NCBI RefSeq assembly: GCF_007830265.1
Contig: NZ_VLKE01000001.1
Coordinates: forward strand, 4,464,001-4,528,000
Source of the DNA: Micromonospora olivasterospora
GTDB lineage: Bacteria > Actinomycetota > Actinomycetes > Mycobacteriales > Micromonosporaceae
Length of the DNA stretch: 64,000 nt
Direction: 5' to 3'
Part shown: in pieces, positions 17,722 through 26,787 of the stretch
How positions within the stretch are numbered: position 1 is the stretch's first letter
Layout: each line of letters starts with the position of its first letter
Made by a program: the position numbers and the translations under genes
The notes under the pieces: model-generated
What the model was told of the DNA's origin: nothing
The model's database searches: none
Seen by the model: only the letters and a program-made list of their open reading frames with translations

Positions 17722-17773
17722 GCGTCCGGGCCGGGCGGAGCGCCGCCGGCGCGGCGCGGGAGGCGGCGATGGG

Positions 17774-18556
17774 ATGGGCATGACGGATCTGTTCTCGGTC
17801 GAAGGCAAGACGGTCCTGGTCACGGGCGGCTCGCGGGGGATCGGCCTGATGATCGCCCAGGGCTTCGTGCGGGCCGGCGCGCGCGTGATCATCTCGTCCC
17901 GCACGGCGGACGTCTGCGCCAAGGTGGCCGACGAACTGTCGGCCGAGGGTCGGTGCGAGGCGATCCCCGCCGACCTGAGCGGCGACGCCGGCGCCGAGGG
18001 CCTGGCCGCCGCCGTACGCGAGCGGGTCGACCGGCTCGACGTGCTGGTCAACAACGCGGGCGCCACGTGGGGCGCGCCGCTGGAGGCGTACCCGGAGAGC
18101 GCGTTCGACAAGCTGTGGGCGGTCAACGTCAAGGCCGCCTTCCGGCTCACCACAGCCCTGCTGCCGGCGCTGCGCGTGGCGGCCACCGCCGACGACCCGG
18201 CCCGAGTGATCAACATCGGCTCGATCGACGGCATCCGCGTGCCGTGGATGGAGGTGTACGCGTACTCGGCCACGAAGGCCGCCGTGCACATGCTCACCCG
18301 CAGCCTCGCCCACCAACTCGCCGGCGAGCAGATCACGGTCAACGCGATCGCCCCCGGCCCGTTCGAGAGCAAGATGATGGCCTTCGCGCTGGACGACCCG
18401 GCGTCCCGGGCGGCGATCGAGCAGCAGGTGCCGCTCGGCCGGATCGGGCGCCCCGAGGACATGGCCGGCACGGCGATCTACCTGTCGTCCCGCGCGGGGG
18501 CGTACCTGACCGGGGCGGTGATCCCGGTCGACGGCGGGATCACCACCCACGGCTGA
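17774..18556 (+). CDS. SDR family NAD(P)-dependent oxidoreductase
   Basis: A 260-residue classical short-chain dehydrogenase. The cofactor site is LVTGGSRGIGLMIAQGF, the structural NNAGATWG is near residue 95, the catalytic Ser is in INIGSIDGIRVP, and the catalytic Tyr and Lys are in YAYSATKAAVHMLTRSLAHQ. PVDGGITTHG is the usual C-terminus. Related proteins reduce 3-oxoacyl or keto substrates; the exact one is unknown. The ribosome site GGGAGGCGG precedes the ATG at 17774; ATG 17780 (MTDLFSVEGK) is an alternative. A 12-bp palindrome lies about 50 bp upstream and a strong hairpin follows the stop. Confidence 0.9.
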   Translation: MGMTDLFSVEGKTVLVTGGSRGIGLMIAQGFVRAGARVIISSRTADVCAKVADELSAEGRCEAIPADLSGDAGAEGLAAAVRERVDRLDVLVNNAGATWGAPLEAYPESAFDKLWAVNVKAAFRLTTALLPALRVAATADDPARVINIGSIDGIRVPWMEVYAYSATKAAVHMLTRSLAHQLAGEQITVNAIAPGPFESKMMAFALDDPASRAAIEQQVPLGRIGRPEDMAGTAIYLSSRAGAYLTGAVIPVDGGITTHG

Positions 18557-18576
18557 GCGCGTACGGGAAGTGTGCG

Positions 18577-18623
18577 GGGCCGGGGCCCGCGCGGACTCGG
18601 CAGATCCGCGCGGGCCCCGGCCC
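18577..18623. terminator. Bidirectional terminator
   Basis: A perfect 19-bp stem (18577-18595 with 18605-18623) and a 9-base loop lie between the convergent SDR and ssgB-like genes. Confidence 0.8.
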
Positions 18624-18631
18624 GTGCCGTG

Positions 18632-19063
18632 TCAGCGCCCGGCGAGCAGCCGGTTCACCGCCGTGTCGACGTCCAGGTGTTCGGCCTCCCGGCCACGCGG
18701 GACGACGACGTACGTTCGCCGCAGGAAGCGCACCAGGACGCTGCGCGGCACCTCGAACAGGGCGTTGCCGTCCGGGGACGACAGCGCCAGCGCGACGAAG
18801 TCGCCGCGCGGAGTGGCCCAGGGCCACACCCGGACGTCGCCGATGCCGGCCGGCTCGTCCAGGCCGGTGACCAGCAGTTCGCGCGCGAACGACCAGCTCA
18901 CCGCCTCCCCGCCGGCTGATTCGGCGTGGAACAGGACATGGACCGCATACGGGTCAGCAGGGTCGTAGCGCAGACTGGCACGCACCGGCAAGGCGGTGGC
19001 GTCAGGTGCGACGAGCCTTAGCGACGTCTCGACCTCTACGGTCGTCGGTCGGATGACACTCAT
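18632..19063 (-). CDS. ssgB: SsgA-like protein (SsgB-type), sporulation and cell division
   Basis: A 143-residue protein of the SsgA-like (SALP) family, unique to morphologically complex actinobacteria. Family features include LRYDPADPYAVHVLFHA near residue 30, VSWSFARELLVTGL near 55, and GDVRVWPW-x8-VALALSSPDGNALFEVP. SsgB recruits FtsZ to sporulation septa in Streptomyces. The single copy, length and sequence style resemble SsgB, the only member found in non-Streptomyces sporulators such as Micromonospora; the assignment within the family is inference. The 268 bp upstream (19064-19331) contain AT-richer stretches such as GATAGAATG and presumably its promoter, but no gene. Confidence 0.88.
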   Translation of the reverse strand: MSVIRPTTVEVETSLRLVAPDATALPVRASLRYDPADPYAVHVLFHAESAGGEAVSWSFARELLVTGLDEPAGIGDVRVWPWATPRGDFVALALSSPDGNALFEVPRSVLVRFLRRTYVVVPRGREAEHLDVDTAVNRLLAGR

Positions 19064-19337
19064 GGACGTTCTCCCCCCGGCACCGCTGCGGAACGCGCGT
19101 GTCCCGCTTTTCCCATACTCAGCCGCTACTCCCGGCTACGCTCCGCCATACGCTGACTTCACCCAGTGGTGGGAAGGTGGTCGGAAACGCCGATAGAATG
19201 TGAAAATTCTTGTACGATATCCGGTTCTGCCCAGTGCTCGATCCCGCCCGGCATCGGGGTCGTTCAGACGTCGACTTACTCCGGTAACGTCCAGTGGTCC
19301 AATGGAGTGACGGGCCCGGGGCACACTGGGGGTGCAA

Positions 19338-19913
19338 ATGGTTACGAACCGATCCTCAGTGGATCCGGTCGCTCGGCCCGGGCGTCCGAAAGTAGGGCCC
19401 CGAGCAGCCGAGAGGCGGGGGTACGCGGTGCCGATTGATCAGTACGACCGGCCCGGTCGGGGCGGGCCGGACGACCGCGCGCGCGGGGGCGGCGTGGCCG
19501 TCGCCGAGCGGCGCCGCGGGCGCTGGCGGCACCGGCTCCGCACCACCCTCGACCTGATCCGCGCCAACCCCACCGGGCGGATCGCCCTCAAGATCTTCAT
19601 CTCCGTCCTCGGGGCGATCATCGTCACTGTCGGTATCGCCCTCATTCCATTGCCCGGTCCCGGCTGGCTGCTGGTGATCGCCGGGCTGGGCGTCTGGGCG
19701 GTCGAGTTCCACTGGGCCCGCCGGCTGCTCAACTTCACCCGCCGGCACGTCCAACGCTGGACCCGGTGGGCCACCAGCCGGTCCCTGCCGGTGCGGCTCG
19801 TGCTCGGCTCCGTGGGCCTGATCTTCGTCGCCGTGGTGCTCTGGCTCTCGCTCAAGTACAGCCTTGGCATCGACCTCCTGGCCCGGCTGCTGCACCACCT
19901 TGCGACGCACTGA
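19338..19913 (+). CDS. TIGR02611 family membrane protein (PGPGW motif)
   Basis: A protein of about 191 residues. The N-terminal half is charged and disordered. A basic amphipathic stretch is followed by transmembrane helices ALKIFISVLGAIIVTVGIAL and LVIAGLGVWAVEF around the signature IPLPGPGWLL, and a third helix LVLGSVGLIFVAVVLWLSL. This is the TIGR02611 architecture, of unknown function. The ATG at 19338 has GGGGG upstream. A GTG at 19428 (VPIDQYDRP, behind GAGGCGGGGG) is an equally plausible start and would give a more typical length. A tRNA gene follows 50 bp downstream. Confidence 0.8.
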   Translation: MVTNRSSVDPVARPGRPKVGPRAAERRGYAVPIDQYDRPGRGGPDDRARGGGVAVAERRRGRWRHRLRTTLDLIRANPTGRIALKIFISVLGAIIVTVGIALIPLPGPGWLLVIAGLGVWAVEFHWARRLLNFTRRHVQRWTRWATSRSLPVRLVLGSVGLIFVAVVLWLSLKYSLGIDLLARLLHHLATH

Positions 19914-19963
19914 CCCCGGATTCGCCGTCCAGTCCCTCGATCGGGTAGAGTCATCGGCGCTGA

Positions 19964-20035
19964 GGGCGATTAGCTCAGCGGGAGAGCGCTTCGTTCACAC
20001 CGAAGAGGTCACTGGTTCGATCCCAGTATCGCCCA
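19964..20035 (+). tRNA. tRNA-Val, anticodon CAC
   Basis: The acceptor stem GGGCGAT pairs with ATCGCCC and the discriminator is A. The D-arm contains TTAGCTCAGCGGGAGAGC. The anticodon stem CTTCG/CGAAG encloses TTCACAC, giving CAC. The T-arm contains GGTTCGATCC. The 3' CCA is not encoded. The gene carries the stump of a tyrosine integrase 76 bp downstream, so it is probably the attachment site of a former integrative element. Confidence 0.97.
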
Positions 20036-20044
20036 CGCAGGTCC

Positions 20045-20079
20045 AAGGCCACTTCCCATGATCGGGAAGTGGCCTTTCT
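20045..20079 (+). terminator. Terminator after the tRNA
   Basis: A 13-bp stem (AAGGCCACTTCCC with its complement), a 6-base loop and then TTTCT-type T-rich sequence. Confidence 0.75.
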
Positions 20080-20110
20080 GCTTCTGTACGGCAGCTAAGT
20101 ACAGCAACCG

Positions 20111-20326
20111 TCAGCGGCCGAGGGAATCGCCGAGGCGCTCCAATGCGCCGCGGGTGGCCTTGGACGAGACCTGGGTGTAGATCTCCATCGTCACGGAGAA
20201 GCGGGCGTGCCGGAGCACCTGCATGGCGACTCGCGGGTGGACGTCGAGGTCGGCCAGGAGCGTGGCGCAGGTACGCCTGGCGTCGTGGACGGTGATCCCC
20301 TTGACGCCTGCTCTTTCGCACCGGGT
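20111..20326 (-). pseudogene. Tyrosine integrase, C-terminal remnant
   Basis: The minus strand encodes about 70 residues of a phage/ICE-type tyrosine recombinase. The HxxR box is ITVHDARRTCATLLADLD, the second His lies in QVLRHARFSVTMEIYTQV, and the same segment ends with the nucleophilic Tyr. The stop is at 20111, 76 bp from the tRNA-Val. Upstream the frame meets a TAG near 20327 and the rest of the gene is missing. A gene ending next to a tRNA 3' end is the standard arrangement for elements that insert into tRNA genes, such as actinomycete integrative and conjugative elements. The element has largely been lost. Confidence 0.8.
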
Positions 20327-21052
20327 CTACCAGGAGCGCTGAAAGTTGCGCGGTTCGATGGGTGTGCCATAGCGGTGTGCTCGACGAGCGCCAGAGTGAC
20401 ACCGGGTACCGACACGTCAACCCACCGTGACCCGGGAGGCTGTGGTGGGACGGCCGGCTACCGGCCGGTGTGGGAGGACTTTCTGTACGTCTATGAACCG
20501 CGCCGAACGCCCGGCGGCTGGCGCGGAGAGCGGTGAGCCCGAGCGGGCCGCAGCAGAACGAAAGACCTTTGACCGGTGAGGGGTGGGGCCGGCAGCCGGC
20601 CGGGCCGTGCAGCCAGCAGCCCGCGCGGCGTAGGGGAGGGCACGCCGGCGGCGTCGGCGAACTGGCCGCGGTCGCGAGGTTGCGGTCAGAGCGCCTCCGG
20701 CGGGGGCGCTCCGGCTCCAGGATGGCTAGGACTCCGCCGGCGGGCCACGGTCCGTGGGTGGTTGCGATAGGCCATCCCGTCTGCCATCGACCCGGGCGAG
20801 CCGAGCAGGCCACCGCCCGACCCGCCAGCGTCCGTACGAGCCGTCAAGGGCCGCTTGACGTGGTGGGCCGGGCGGCGGCCCGCTCCCCAGGAGGGGCGGG
20901 TCGAGGGCAGACGGGATGGCCTGTTCATCCTTCTCGGCTTCTCGTGTCGACATGCGCAAATTTACACCCTTCCTGCTGGCTGGCCTGCCGCGTTTTGGTG
21001 GTTTCTGAACGGGTAGGCCGTGGCGGCTCGCCAGCGAGGTCAGGAGGAGCAC
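20327..21052. other. Gap without recognisable genes
   Basis: About 725 bp separate the integrase stump from the next credible gene. Several short open frames exist, but none has a ribosome site, domain or composition that supports it. The stretch probably consists of scrambled residues of the lost element. Confidence 0.5.
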
Positions 21053-21556
21053 ATGGCGATTAATACGACGCGTGACCTGTTCATCTATGAGCTAGGCATA
21101 CTAGGTGAAATGGAGATATCCGGGCGGCGCATTCTCGACTTCTTGGCCCATCGAGTTAGTGGCGATCTCAGGCAAATCGTGCGGCGCAAGCAACAGGAAT
21201 GCGTGCAGTGGAATCACAACATCAACTCCTGCGCCAAGGCATTCGGAACCTCCCTGCTTTCAACGCGGTCCGACACTGTTGAAGGCATGTATGGGCGATT
21301 TGAAACCTTCGTACGCACAAACCCCTCAGCGGACATGGCTGATCAATTCGCAGTCGATACTCTGATCCGGTTCCTATACCTCACCATTGCGGCACACAAG
21401 ACCCTTTTTGATTGGGCGGTTCTTATGAGTGAGGGCCAGTGTGTCCAGCATCTACACACCAACCTCGTCCAGAAGCAGGAGAGTGTGGCCGAAATCGAAC
21501 GGTACGGCCACGAATTGGGCGTACGACTCCTAGCTCCCGTCGCCCGGCCCGCGTGA
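21053..21556 (+). CDS. DUF892/YciE-YciF-like helical protein
   Basis: AGGAGG precedes the ATG at 21053 and the protein has about 167 residues. It begins MAINTTRDLFIYELGILGEM, which resembles the first helix of YciE/YciF (DUF892) ferritin-like proteins (LEDLFIHELRDL...). The rest is a four-helix pattern (ILDFLAHRVSGDLRQIVRRK, VDTLIRFLYLTIAAHKTLFD). The metal ligands of true ferritins are not evident. GC content is clearly lower than in flanking genes, with codons such as ATA, TTA-like and AAA, which suggests recent acquisition, consistent with the integrase stump upstream. The role is unknown. Confidence 0.55.
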   Translation: MAINTTRDLFIYELGILGEMEISGRRILDFLAHRVSGDLRQIVRRKQQECVQWNHNINSCAKAFGTSLLSTRSDTVEGMYGRFETFVRTNPSADMADQFAVDTLIRFLYLTIAAHKTLFDWAVLMSEGQCVQHLHTNLVQKQESVAEIERYGHELGVRLLAPVARPA

Positions 21557-21767
21557 GCTTATATCGGGCACCCACAGGGGCTATGCGGCCGACGAGGGCC
21601 AGGTCCAGGCCGTCACCAGGCCGTCGGAGGTCGATCGAGAGCGACCAACGACGAGAGATGGTGACGACGTCTGACCAGGTGGCAAGGCGTGGCCGGCGCC
21701 GATGACCAGGCCGGCCGGGGTCGCCTTACCTGTAGTTGGTAAACTGAGGGTAGGCGGAAGGGGCCTC

Positions 21768-22272
21768 TCAGGCTCGTATCCAGAACTGCCAGTCATCAGG
21801 CGCAGGAGGCCACGACGGATCGGGACGCCAGCCCTGGGCCGGGACCCAACCTGCGGGCGGGGGTGGCCATCCCGGCGGAACCACGAACCGCCATTGCTGC
21901 ATTGGGGCAACATCGCGTCCGGGGCTCTCTGCGGTCGCCTGCTGTGCTGGCCGGGCTCCCTCAGCCGCTGGCGGCGCATCCAACCACGCATCAGTCAGCG
22001 AACTGGCCTTGCACACGTTCAGCGTGACGTCGGCCTTGACCCCGGTTGCCCTTCAGGACTGCATGGGCGGCCGTCAACATGCCGAGTTCCGAGAGGTGGG
22101 CGAGCACCGGCAGCATCTCGGCTGACGTCGCAAGGCTCAAAGTGCCAGCAGGCTCCCCGTTGACTCGAACCTCTACCAGCGTTCGCGTCGATCGGTACGG
22201 TGGGGCGGTGACGACTGACAGGGCTGGGCTGAGCAGCACCCGATCCGCTGAGGCGTAGGGCTCCGTGGTCAT
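21768..22272 (-). pseudogene. Hypothetical protein with HIRAN-like strand-rich domain and PPGW/PDPSWPPAP tail, frameshifted
   Basis: From the ATG at 22272 the protein reads TLVEVRVNGEPAGTLSLATS, then AEMLPVLAHLSELGMLTAAH, a small beta/alpha module. After VLKGNRG it must switch frame to VKADVTLNVCKASSLTDAWL and ends in GWRPDPSWPPAPDDWQFWIR. The tryptophan/proline tail is a short repeat found at termini of many actinobacterial proteins. The break lies in a GGGG run near 22045. It is either an assembly error or a dead gene. The 211 bp between it and the preceding gene hold nothing clear. Confidence 0.55.
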
Positions 22273-22388
22273 GACGTGCTCGACCAGGCGGGCGAACGGG
22301 ACCAGCCCGGTGGAGGGCTCACAGCGGCCGAACACCCTGCCGGGGTGCACGAGATGGGCAACTTCTGACCCTGATAGCGTCGTCGGTC

Positions 22389-22947
22389 GTGGGTGGCGCT
22401 GATGACTTGCGACTCGCGCTCGACACGTCGGATCTGGCGGCTGACCTCGCGCTCGCTTACTTCGAGTCTGGCGTTTCCGCAACGCTGAAGGCCGACGGCA
22501 CACCAGTCACGGAAGCCGACCGGGCGGTCGAACGATTGTTTCGCGAGATGTTGTCTGCGGCGGGGCCAGGGGATGGTCTCCTCGGCGAGGAACTTGGTCA
22601 ACTCGGTGAGTCCGATCGGGTCTGGATCATCGACCCGGTCGACGGCACGTCGTTCTTCAGCCGGCGTGACCCGAATTGGCGAGGCCCGCGCACCGGCAAG
22701 CCCCCTCCCGCTCGTCGAGCTTGTTCGTGGTGAAATCGATGCCTTCCTGGTCGAGCGCTACCACATCTGGGATCACACGCCATGGATCCTTCTCGTCGAG
22801 GAAGCGGGCGGCCGTTTCACCGATCGAACCGGGGGACATGCGGGCGATCGGGGCGGTGGCCTGTACTCCAACGCCAACTTGCACAGTCAGTTGCTCACCG
22901 CGCTTCACTACCCGGCGCGGTCAGAGGCGGCTGTCGACCGCTCCTAG
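22389..22947 (+). pseudogene. Inositol monophosphatase/HisN-like phosphatase with middle deleted
   Basis: The GTG at 22389 (eight bases after TAGCGT, possibly leaderless) begins a protein with the N-terminal IMPase signatures TPVTEADRAVERLFREML, LLGEELGQLG and the metal site VWIIDPVDGTSFF. Then the frame breaks. The C-terminal end (LVRGEIDAFLVERYHIWDHT, PWILLVEEAGGRFTD) follows almost directly in another frame. Roughly 80 central residues are missing, so the protein cannot be active. The best relatives would be histidinol-phosphate phosphatases (HisN) of actinobacteria. Confidence 0.75.
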
Positions 22948-23049
22948 CCGGGACGAGGACAGCCGCCAGGAACATCCCGTCCGGCGGCGACGGCCGCCCG
23001 GGTTCAACCGGCGGGCCGCCGCGCGGGGACGGGGGGTGTCGATCCGTGA

Positions 23050-23565
23050 TCAGCAGCCGGCGGTACGCGTGTAGTTCCTCGTCCCGAAGTAGAGGGCAAG
23101 GTTGCCGCTGAACCGCACCTTGATGTCGCTGCCGTTCAGCCGCTGCTCGTAGTGCAGGTGCGAGCCGGAGGAGCCGCCGCTGTTGCCCACGTATCCGATG
23201 GTGGTGCTGTAGCCGACGGACTGGCCGACCGAGACGTTGAACCCGCTGAGGTGGGCGTAGTAGGTGGTGTACCCGTTGCCGTGGTTGATCCGCACGTACC
23301 GGCCGTAGCTGGTGTCACCGAGGTTGGCGACCACGTCCACGGTGCCCGGGGCGCTGGCCTTGACCGGATCGCCGTGGTCGTCGGTCCGGTTGAAGTCGAT
23401 CGCGTACTGCGGGCTGTGCGTGGTGCGGGTCTGACCGGACCACGTCTGGTTGCACGGGAACGGCGTCCGGAACGACGGCGCGGCGGCGGCGGGCGACGCT
23501 GGAACCAGGAACGCGGCGGTCGCCAGCACGGCGACGCTGAGGAAACTCGTCAGGTGGGAACGCAT
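23050..23565 (-). CDS. Secreted M23 family metallopeptidase
   Basis: A 171-residue protein with a signal peptide (MRSHLTSFLSVAVLATAAFL, cleaved near ASPAAAA). The zinc site is THSPQYAIDFNRTDD (His and Asp) and SSGSHLHYEQRLNG (HxH). The core is APGTVDVVANLGDTSYGRYV and YYAHLSGFNVSVGQSV. This is the lysostaphin/LasA-type fold that cuts peptidoglycan cross-bridges or short glycine-rich peptides. The protein is just the catalytic domain, with no cell-wall anchor. It is monocistronic, and about 240 bp separate it from the divergent DUF6223 gene. Confidence 0.9.
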   Translation of the reverse strand: MRSHLTSFLSVAVLATAAFLVPASPAAAAPSFRTPFPCNQTWSGQTRTTHSPQYAIDFNRTDDHGDPVKASAPGTVDVVANLGDTSYGRYVRINHGNGYTTYYAHLSGFNVSVGQSVGYSTTIGYVGNSGGSSGSHLHYEQRLNGSDIKVRFSGNLALYFGTRNYTRTAGC

Positions 23566-23809
23566 CCCACACCTCCACGGTCATAGTCTTCGATCTTTCC
23601 GTTGGATGATGTCAGAAGTTTCATCGATCGAATGGCATCCGCCGATCCGTCGACAGCGGAAGCGGAGGGGAGACAACCGTGGCGGTACGGCGCCCGGAGC
23701 GCGCGCAACCCTGGTGGTAGGCCCATTGGCAACTCCGGCATGACGACTCGTGACCACACCCGTACATACGCTGCCGCCTGTACTCGTCATGCGAGCGAAG
23801 GGATCCTCG

Positions 23810-24232
23810 ATGTACGTCCGTCACCTGCTTGCCGCCGCCGGAGCCGCCCTGCTCGGGGGGTTCGGACTTGCCGCGCCGGCAGCCGCGCACGTCGCGAACC
23901 AGCCGATCGCCGCCAGTGTCTACACCATGAGCGCCGGGCGACTCGGGGCCATCGCCGCCGGCGTGCTCGGGCTGACCGGCGTGGTCATGGGTGTGCGGGC
24001 GCTGATCCGCCCCGCCAGCCGTGTCGGCACCGGCTCCGGACGCCTCGGAGCCACCGTAGCCCTGGTGGCGGGGCTGATCGGCATGTCCCTCGGTGGGCTG
24101 GTCGTGGCCACCTCCGACGGTGGTATCGGCACCGGCAACGGGCGAGGCGGTGCCTACGTGGCCCTGGTGGTGGGACTGATTGCCGTCGTCCTCGGCGGGT
24201 TGGCCCTGGTTCGCTTCCGCCGCACCGCCTGA
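23810..24232 (+). CDS. DUF6223 family membrane protein
   Basis: A 140-residue protein starting MYVRHLLAAAGAALLGGFGL. GAAGGG precedes the ATG at 23810; an earlier ATG at 23789 has no ribosome site. A signal-like helix ends in APAAAHVANQ. Three further hydrophobic helices follow, two of them in a repeated pattern: SGRLGATVALVAGLIGMSLG and GRGGAYVALVVGLIAVVLGG. The repeat suggests internal duplication. Function is unknown. A convergent two-component system follows directly. Confidence 0.8.
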   Translation: MYVRHLLAAAGAALLGGFGLAAPAAAHVANQPIAASVYTMSAGRLGAIAAGVLGLTGVVMGVRALIRPASRVGTGSGRLGATVALVAGLIGMSLGGLVVATSDGGIGTGNGRGGAYVALVVGLIAVVLGGLALVRFRRTA

Positions 24233-24283
24233 CCGGCCGAGCCGGCCATGCCGCCGGGTCGGCGGGCGTACCCGGAGGCCGGG

Positions 24284-24946
24284 TCAGGAGCGGGCGAGCC
24301 AGCCGGGTACGGCCAGGCCGGACTCGTACGCGAGGATCACCAACTGGGCCCGGTCCCGGACCCGGGTCTTGGTCATGATCCGGCTGACGTGCGTCTTCGC
24401 GGTGGCCGGGCTCAGCACCAGCCGCGCCGCGATCTCGTCGTTGGACAGCCCGGCGGCGACCAGCGCCATCACCTCACGCTCCCGCTCGGTGAGCACGTTC
24501 AGTCGCGGCCCTGGGTCGGGATACGCGGCGCGGGCGCCGAACTCGGATATCAGTCGGCGGGTGATCGACGGCGCGATCAGCGCGTCACCGCGGGCCACCA
24601 CCCGTACCCCGTGGATCAGCTCCGCCGGCTCGGTGTCCTTCACCAGGAAACCGCTCGCGCCGGCCCGCAGCGCGCCATAGACGTAGTCGTCGAGGTCGAA
24701 CGTCGTCAGGATGATCACGCGGACATCGGAACTCGCGGCGATCTGCCGGGTGGCGGCCAGGCCGTCCAGCCCGGGCATCCGGATGTCCATGAGGACGACA
24801 TCCGGCCGCAGCTGCCGGGCGAGCCGCACCGCCTCGGCACCGTCGGCGGCCTCGCCGACGACCTCGATGCCGTCCTCACCGTCGAGGATGGACCGGAACC
24901 CGGCGCGTACCAGGTTCTGGTCGTCGGCGAGCAACACCCGGATCAT
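24284..24946 (-). CDS. NarL/LuxR-type response regulator
   Basis: A 220-residue regulator. The receiver domain has MIRVLLADDQNLVRAG (acidic pocket) and the phosphoacceptor Asp in DVVLMDIRMPGLDG; the switch Thr/Lys are in VIILTTFDLDDYVY and GFLVKDTEP. The LuxR-type HTH is RLNVLTEREREVMALVAAGL plus SNDEIAARLVLSPATAKTHV. Its start overlaps the kinase stop by four bases (ATGA), so the two are cotranslated. The target genes are unknown; the convergent DUF6223 gene is a neighbour candidate. Confidence 0.93.
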   Translation of the reverse strand: MIRVLLADDQNLVRAGFRSILDGEDGIEVVGEAADGAEAVRLARQLRPDVVLMDIRMPGLDGLAATRQIAASSDVRVIILTTFDLDDYVYGALRAGASGFLVKDTEPAELIHGVRVVARGDALIAPSITRRLISEFGARAAYPDPGPRLNVLTEREREVMALVAAGLSNDEIAARLVLSPATAKTHVSRIMTKTRVRDRAQLVILAYESGLAVPGWLARS

Positions 24947-26088
24947 GCTGGCACCCCCGCTTTCACCGGGCGGGGTTGGAGCGGGAGGCGGGCGCGGACC
25001 CGGAAGCCGCCGTCGGGGCCGGGGCCCGTGGTCAGCGAACCGCTCAGCGCCCGGACCCGCTCACCCATGCCGCGGATCCCGTTGCCGGGCGGGCCCGGCG
25101 CGCCACTGCCGTCGTCCTCGACCTCCACCAGCACGTCGTCGCGGTCGGGCCGAATCCGGATCACCGCCGTGGTCGCGGCGGCGTGCCGGGTCACGTTGGT
25201 GAGCGCCTCCTGGACGATCCGGTACGCCGCCAGGTCGACGTCCGGCGGCAGCGGCCGGGTTTCGGTCAGCTCGGTGCGGATCTCCAACCCGGACCGGCCG
25301 GCTGTCGTGACCAGCTCGTAGAGGCGGTTCAGCCCGGGCGGGGGAGCGGCCGGTGCCTCGTCCTCCTGCCGCAGCATGCCGAGCGTCGTACGCAACTCGC
25401 GCAGCGTCTCCTTGCTCGTCTGTTTGATCGCGGTGAGCGCCTGCGTGGACCGGGCGGGGTCCGGGCGGTGCAGTGCGGCGCTGGCCTGCACGTTGATCAG
25501 CGAGAGGTGATGGCCGAGCGCGTCGTGCAGCTCGCGGGCGATGCGCAGCCGCTCCTCCGTGGCTCGGCGCCGGGCCTCCTCCGCCGTGCGCTGCTCCGCG
25601 GCGAGCACCCGGGCCTGCGCCTCGGCGAGGTAGGCCCGGCGGTTGCGGGTCACGCCGACGATGACGGCGATGAGCCAACCGGCGTGCAGCAGGGTCGCCC
25701 CGTTCACGCTCGCGGCTGTCCGGTTGTAGCTGTCCGCGACGGCGAAGGCGACCACCGAGGCGAGACCGAGCCCGATGGCGACGGCGAGGTGCCCCTCGTC
25801 GACGACGGTGTAGAGCGCGACGACGAACACCAGCATGATCGGCCCGGGCCGGTGCAGCAACGCTCCGTAGGCGCCGACGGCCGCCAGCGCCGCCACACCC
25901 ACCGGCAGCGGATGGCGACGGCGGACGTACAGCGCACCGGAGGAGGCCAGCACGGCCAGCAGCGCCGCCCATTCGGCGGCGGTGTCGATGCCGCCCGACT
26001 GCACCACGAGGCCGGCGAGGGCGACCAGGCCGACGACGAGCACCAGGGCCATGTTCGCGGCCCGGCCGTGCCATCGCCACGTCAACAT
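24943..26088 (-). CDS. Sensor histidine kinase (HisKA_3 type)
   Basis: About 381 residues from the ATG at 26088 (MLTWRWHGRAANMALVLVVG). Five to six transmembrane helices in the first ~165 residues serve as an embedded sensor. A cytosolic coiled coil follows, then the phosphoacceptor segment ERLRIARELHDALGHHLSLI and the ATP-binding domain (EDDGSGAPGPPGNGIRGMGE). This is the DesK/NarX-like branch that pairs with LuxR-type regulators, and the response regulator gene overlaps its stop. The stimulus is probably envelope-related (inference). A TTG at 26112 could add eight residues but has no better ribosome site. Confidence 0.92.
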   Translation of the reverse strand: MLTWRWHGRAANMALVLVVGLVALAGLVVQSGGIDTAAEWAALLAVLASSGALYVRRRHPLPVGVAALAAVGAYGALLHRPGPIMLVFVVALYTVVDEGHLAVAIGLGLASVVAFAVADSYNRTAASVNGATLLHAGWLIAVIVGVTRNRRAYLAEAQARVLAAEQRTAEEARRRATEERLRIARELHDALGHHLSLINVQASAALHRPDPARSTQALTAIKQTSKETLRELRTTLGMLRQEDEAPAAPPPGLNRLYELVTTAGRSGLEIRTELTETRPLPPDVDLAAYRIVQEALTNVTRHAAATTAVIRIRPDRDDVLVEVEDDGSGAPGPPGNGIRGMGERVRALSGSLTTGPGPDGGFRVRARLPLQPRPVKAGVPA

Positions 26089-26174
26089 GAGCCGAAGCCT
26101 AATCTCCCGCAACTCGCCGGGAGAAGGGTCGGCCGTCAGTGTGTCGGGCGAGGACGACGCCCAGGTGGGCGCGT

Positions 26175-26756
26175 GTGGTGGACCTCGAACGTGCCAGCTG
26201 GGCGCGCCGCACCCTCACGGCGTTCGTCGCCCTCGTCGCCGCCACCGCCCTGACAGGGTGCGGTGGCTGCTGGAGCAGCTGCTCGCCACCGACGGCAAGG
26301 AGTACTGCGACAACGACAACGGGCGCCAGGGCCTGGCGACGAAGGTGCAGTTCGACCAGGAGACCGCCGTGCGCGTCGCGCAGTGGTGGACGGACCTGGT
26401 GAAGGGCGGCTACGCGACCAACACCCTCGCTGTGGATCAACGGGGTCGGCCACAGCGCCAAGGAGAAGCGGGCCGCCTGGGAGTTCGCGAAGTTCGCCGC
26501 CGGCCCGGTCGAGCAGGCCAAGTGGCACACCGGCACGGGGTACGTGCCGATCAACGCCGTGGACCAGCTGCACGCGCCGCCGCCGTCGGTCGCGTCCGCC
26601 GGCTGCCTGCTGGGCGTGATGCCGCAGGCCCGTAAGGCGTCCGAGGACGGTCTGGAGGCGGCGATCGTCGGTAGCAAGCCGGCCGACCAGGCCATGAAGG
26701 ACGCCGCGGCGAGCGTGCAGGGCGCCATCGACAGTTACAACAAGTCGGTCGGCTGA
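26175..26756 (+). pseudogene. ABC sugar-transporter solute-binding lipoprotein, internal deletion and frameshifts
   Basis: The N-terminal frame gives a lipoprotein signal (RRTLTAFVALVAATALTGCGG, lipobox LTGC). Next, in a second frame, comes TDGKEYCDNDNGRQGLATKV with DQETAVRVAQWWTDLVKGGY. The end, in a third arrangement, is INGVGHSAKEKRAAWEFAKF, then WHTGTGYVPINAV and a tail ASVQGAIDSYNKSVG. These are recognisable pieces of a UgpB/MalE-like sugar-binding protein, but about half of the ~440 residues are missing. No permease or ATPase genes follow. Confidence 0.72.
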
Positions 26757-26787
26757 CCGCCGCGCCGGCGCGAACGAGCCGGATGCC

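Noticed and set aside
20530..21063. Plus-strand frame after the integrase stump as excisionase or replication gene
   Set aside because: No helix-turn-helix or replication motif and no ribosome site; composition is that of non-coding DNA.
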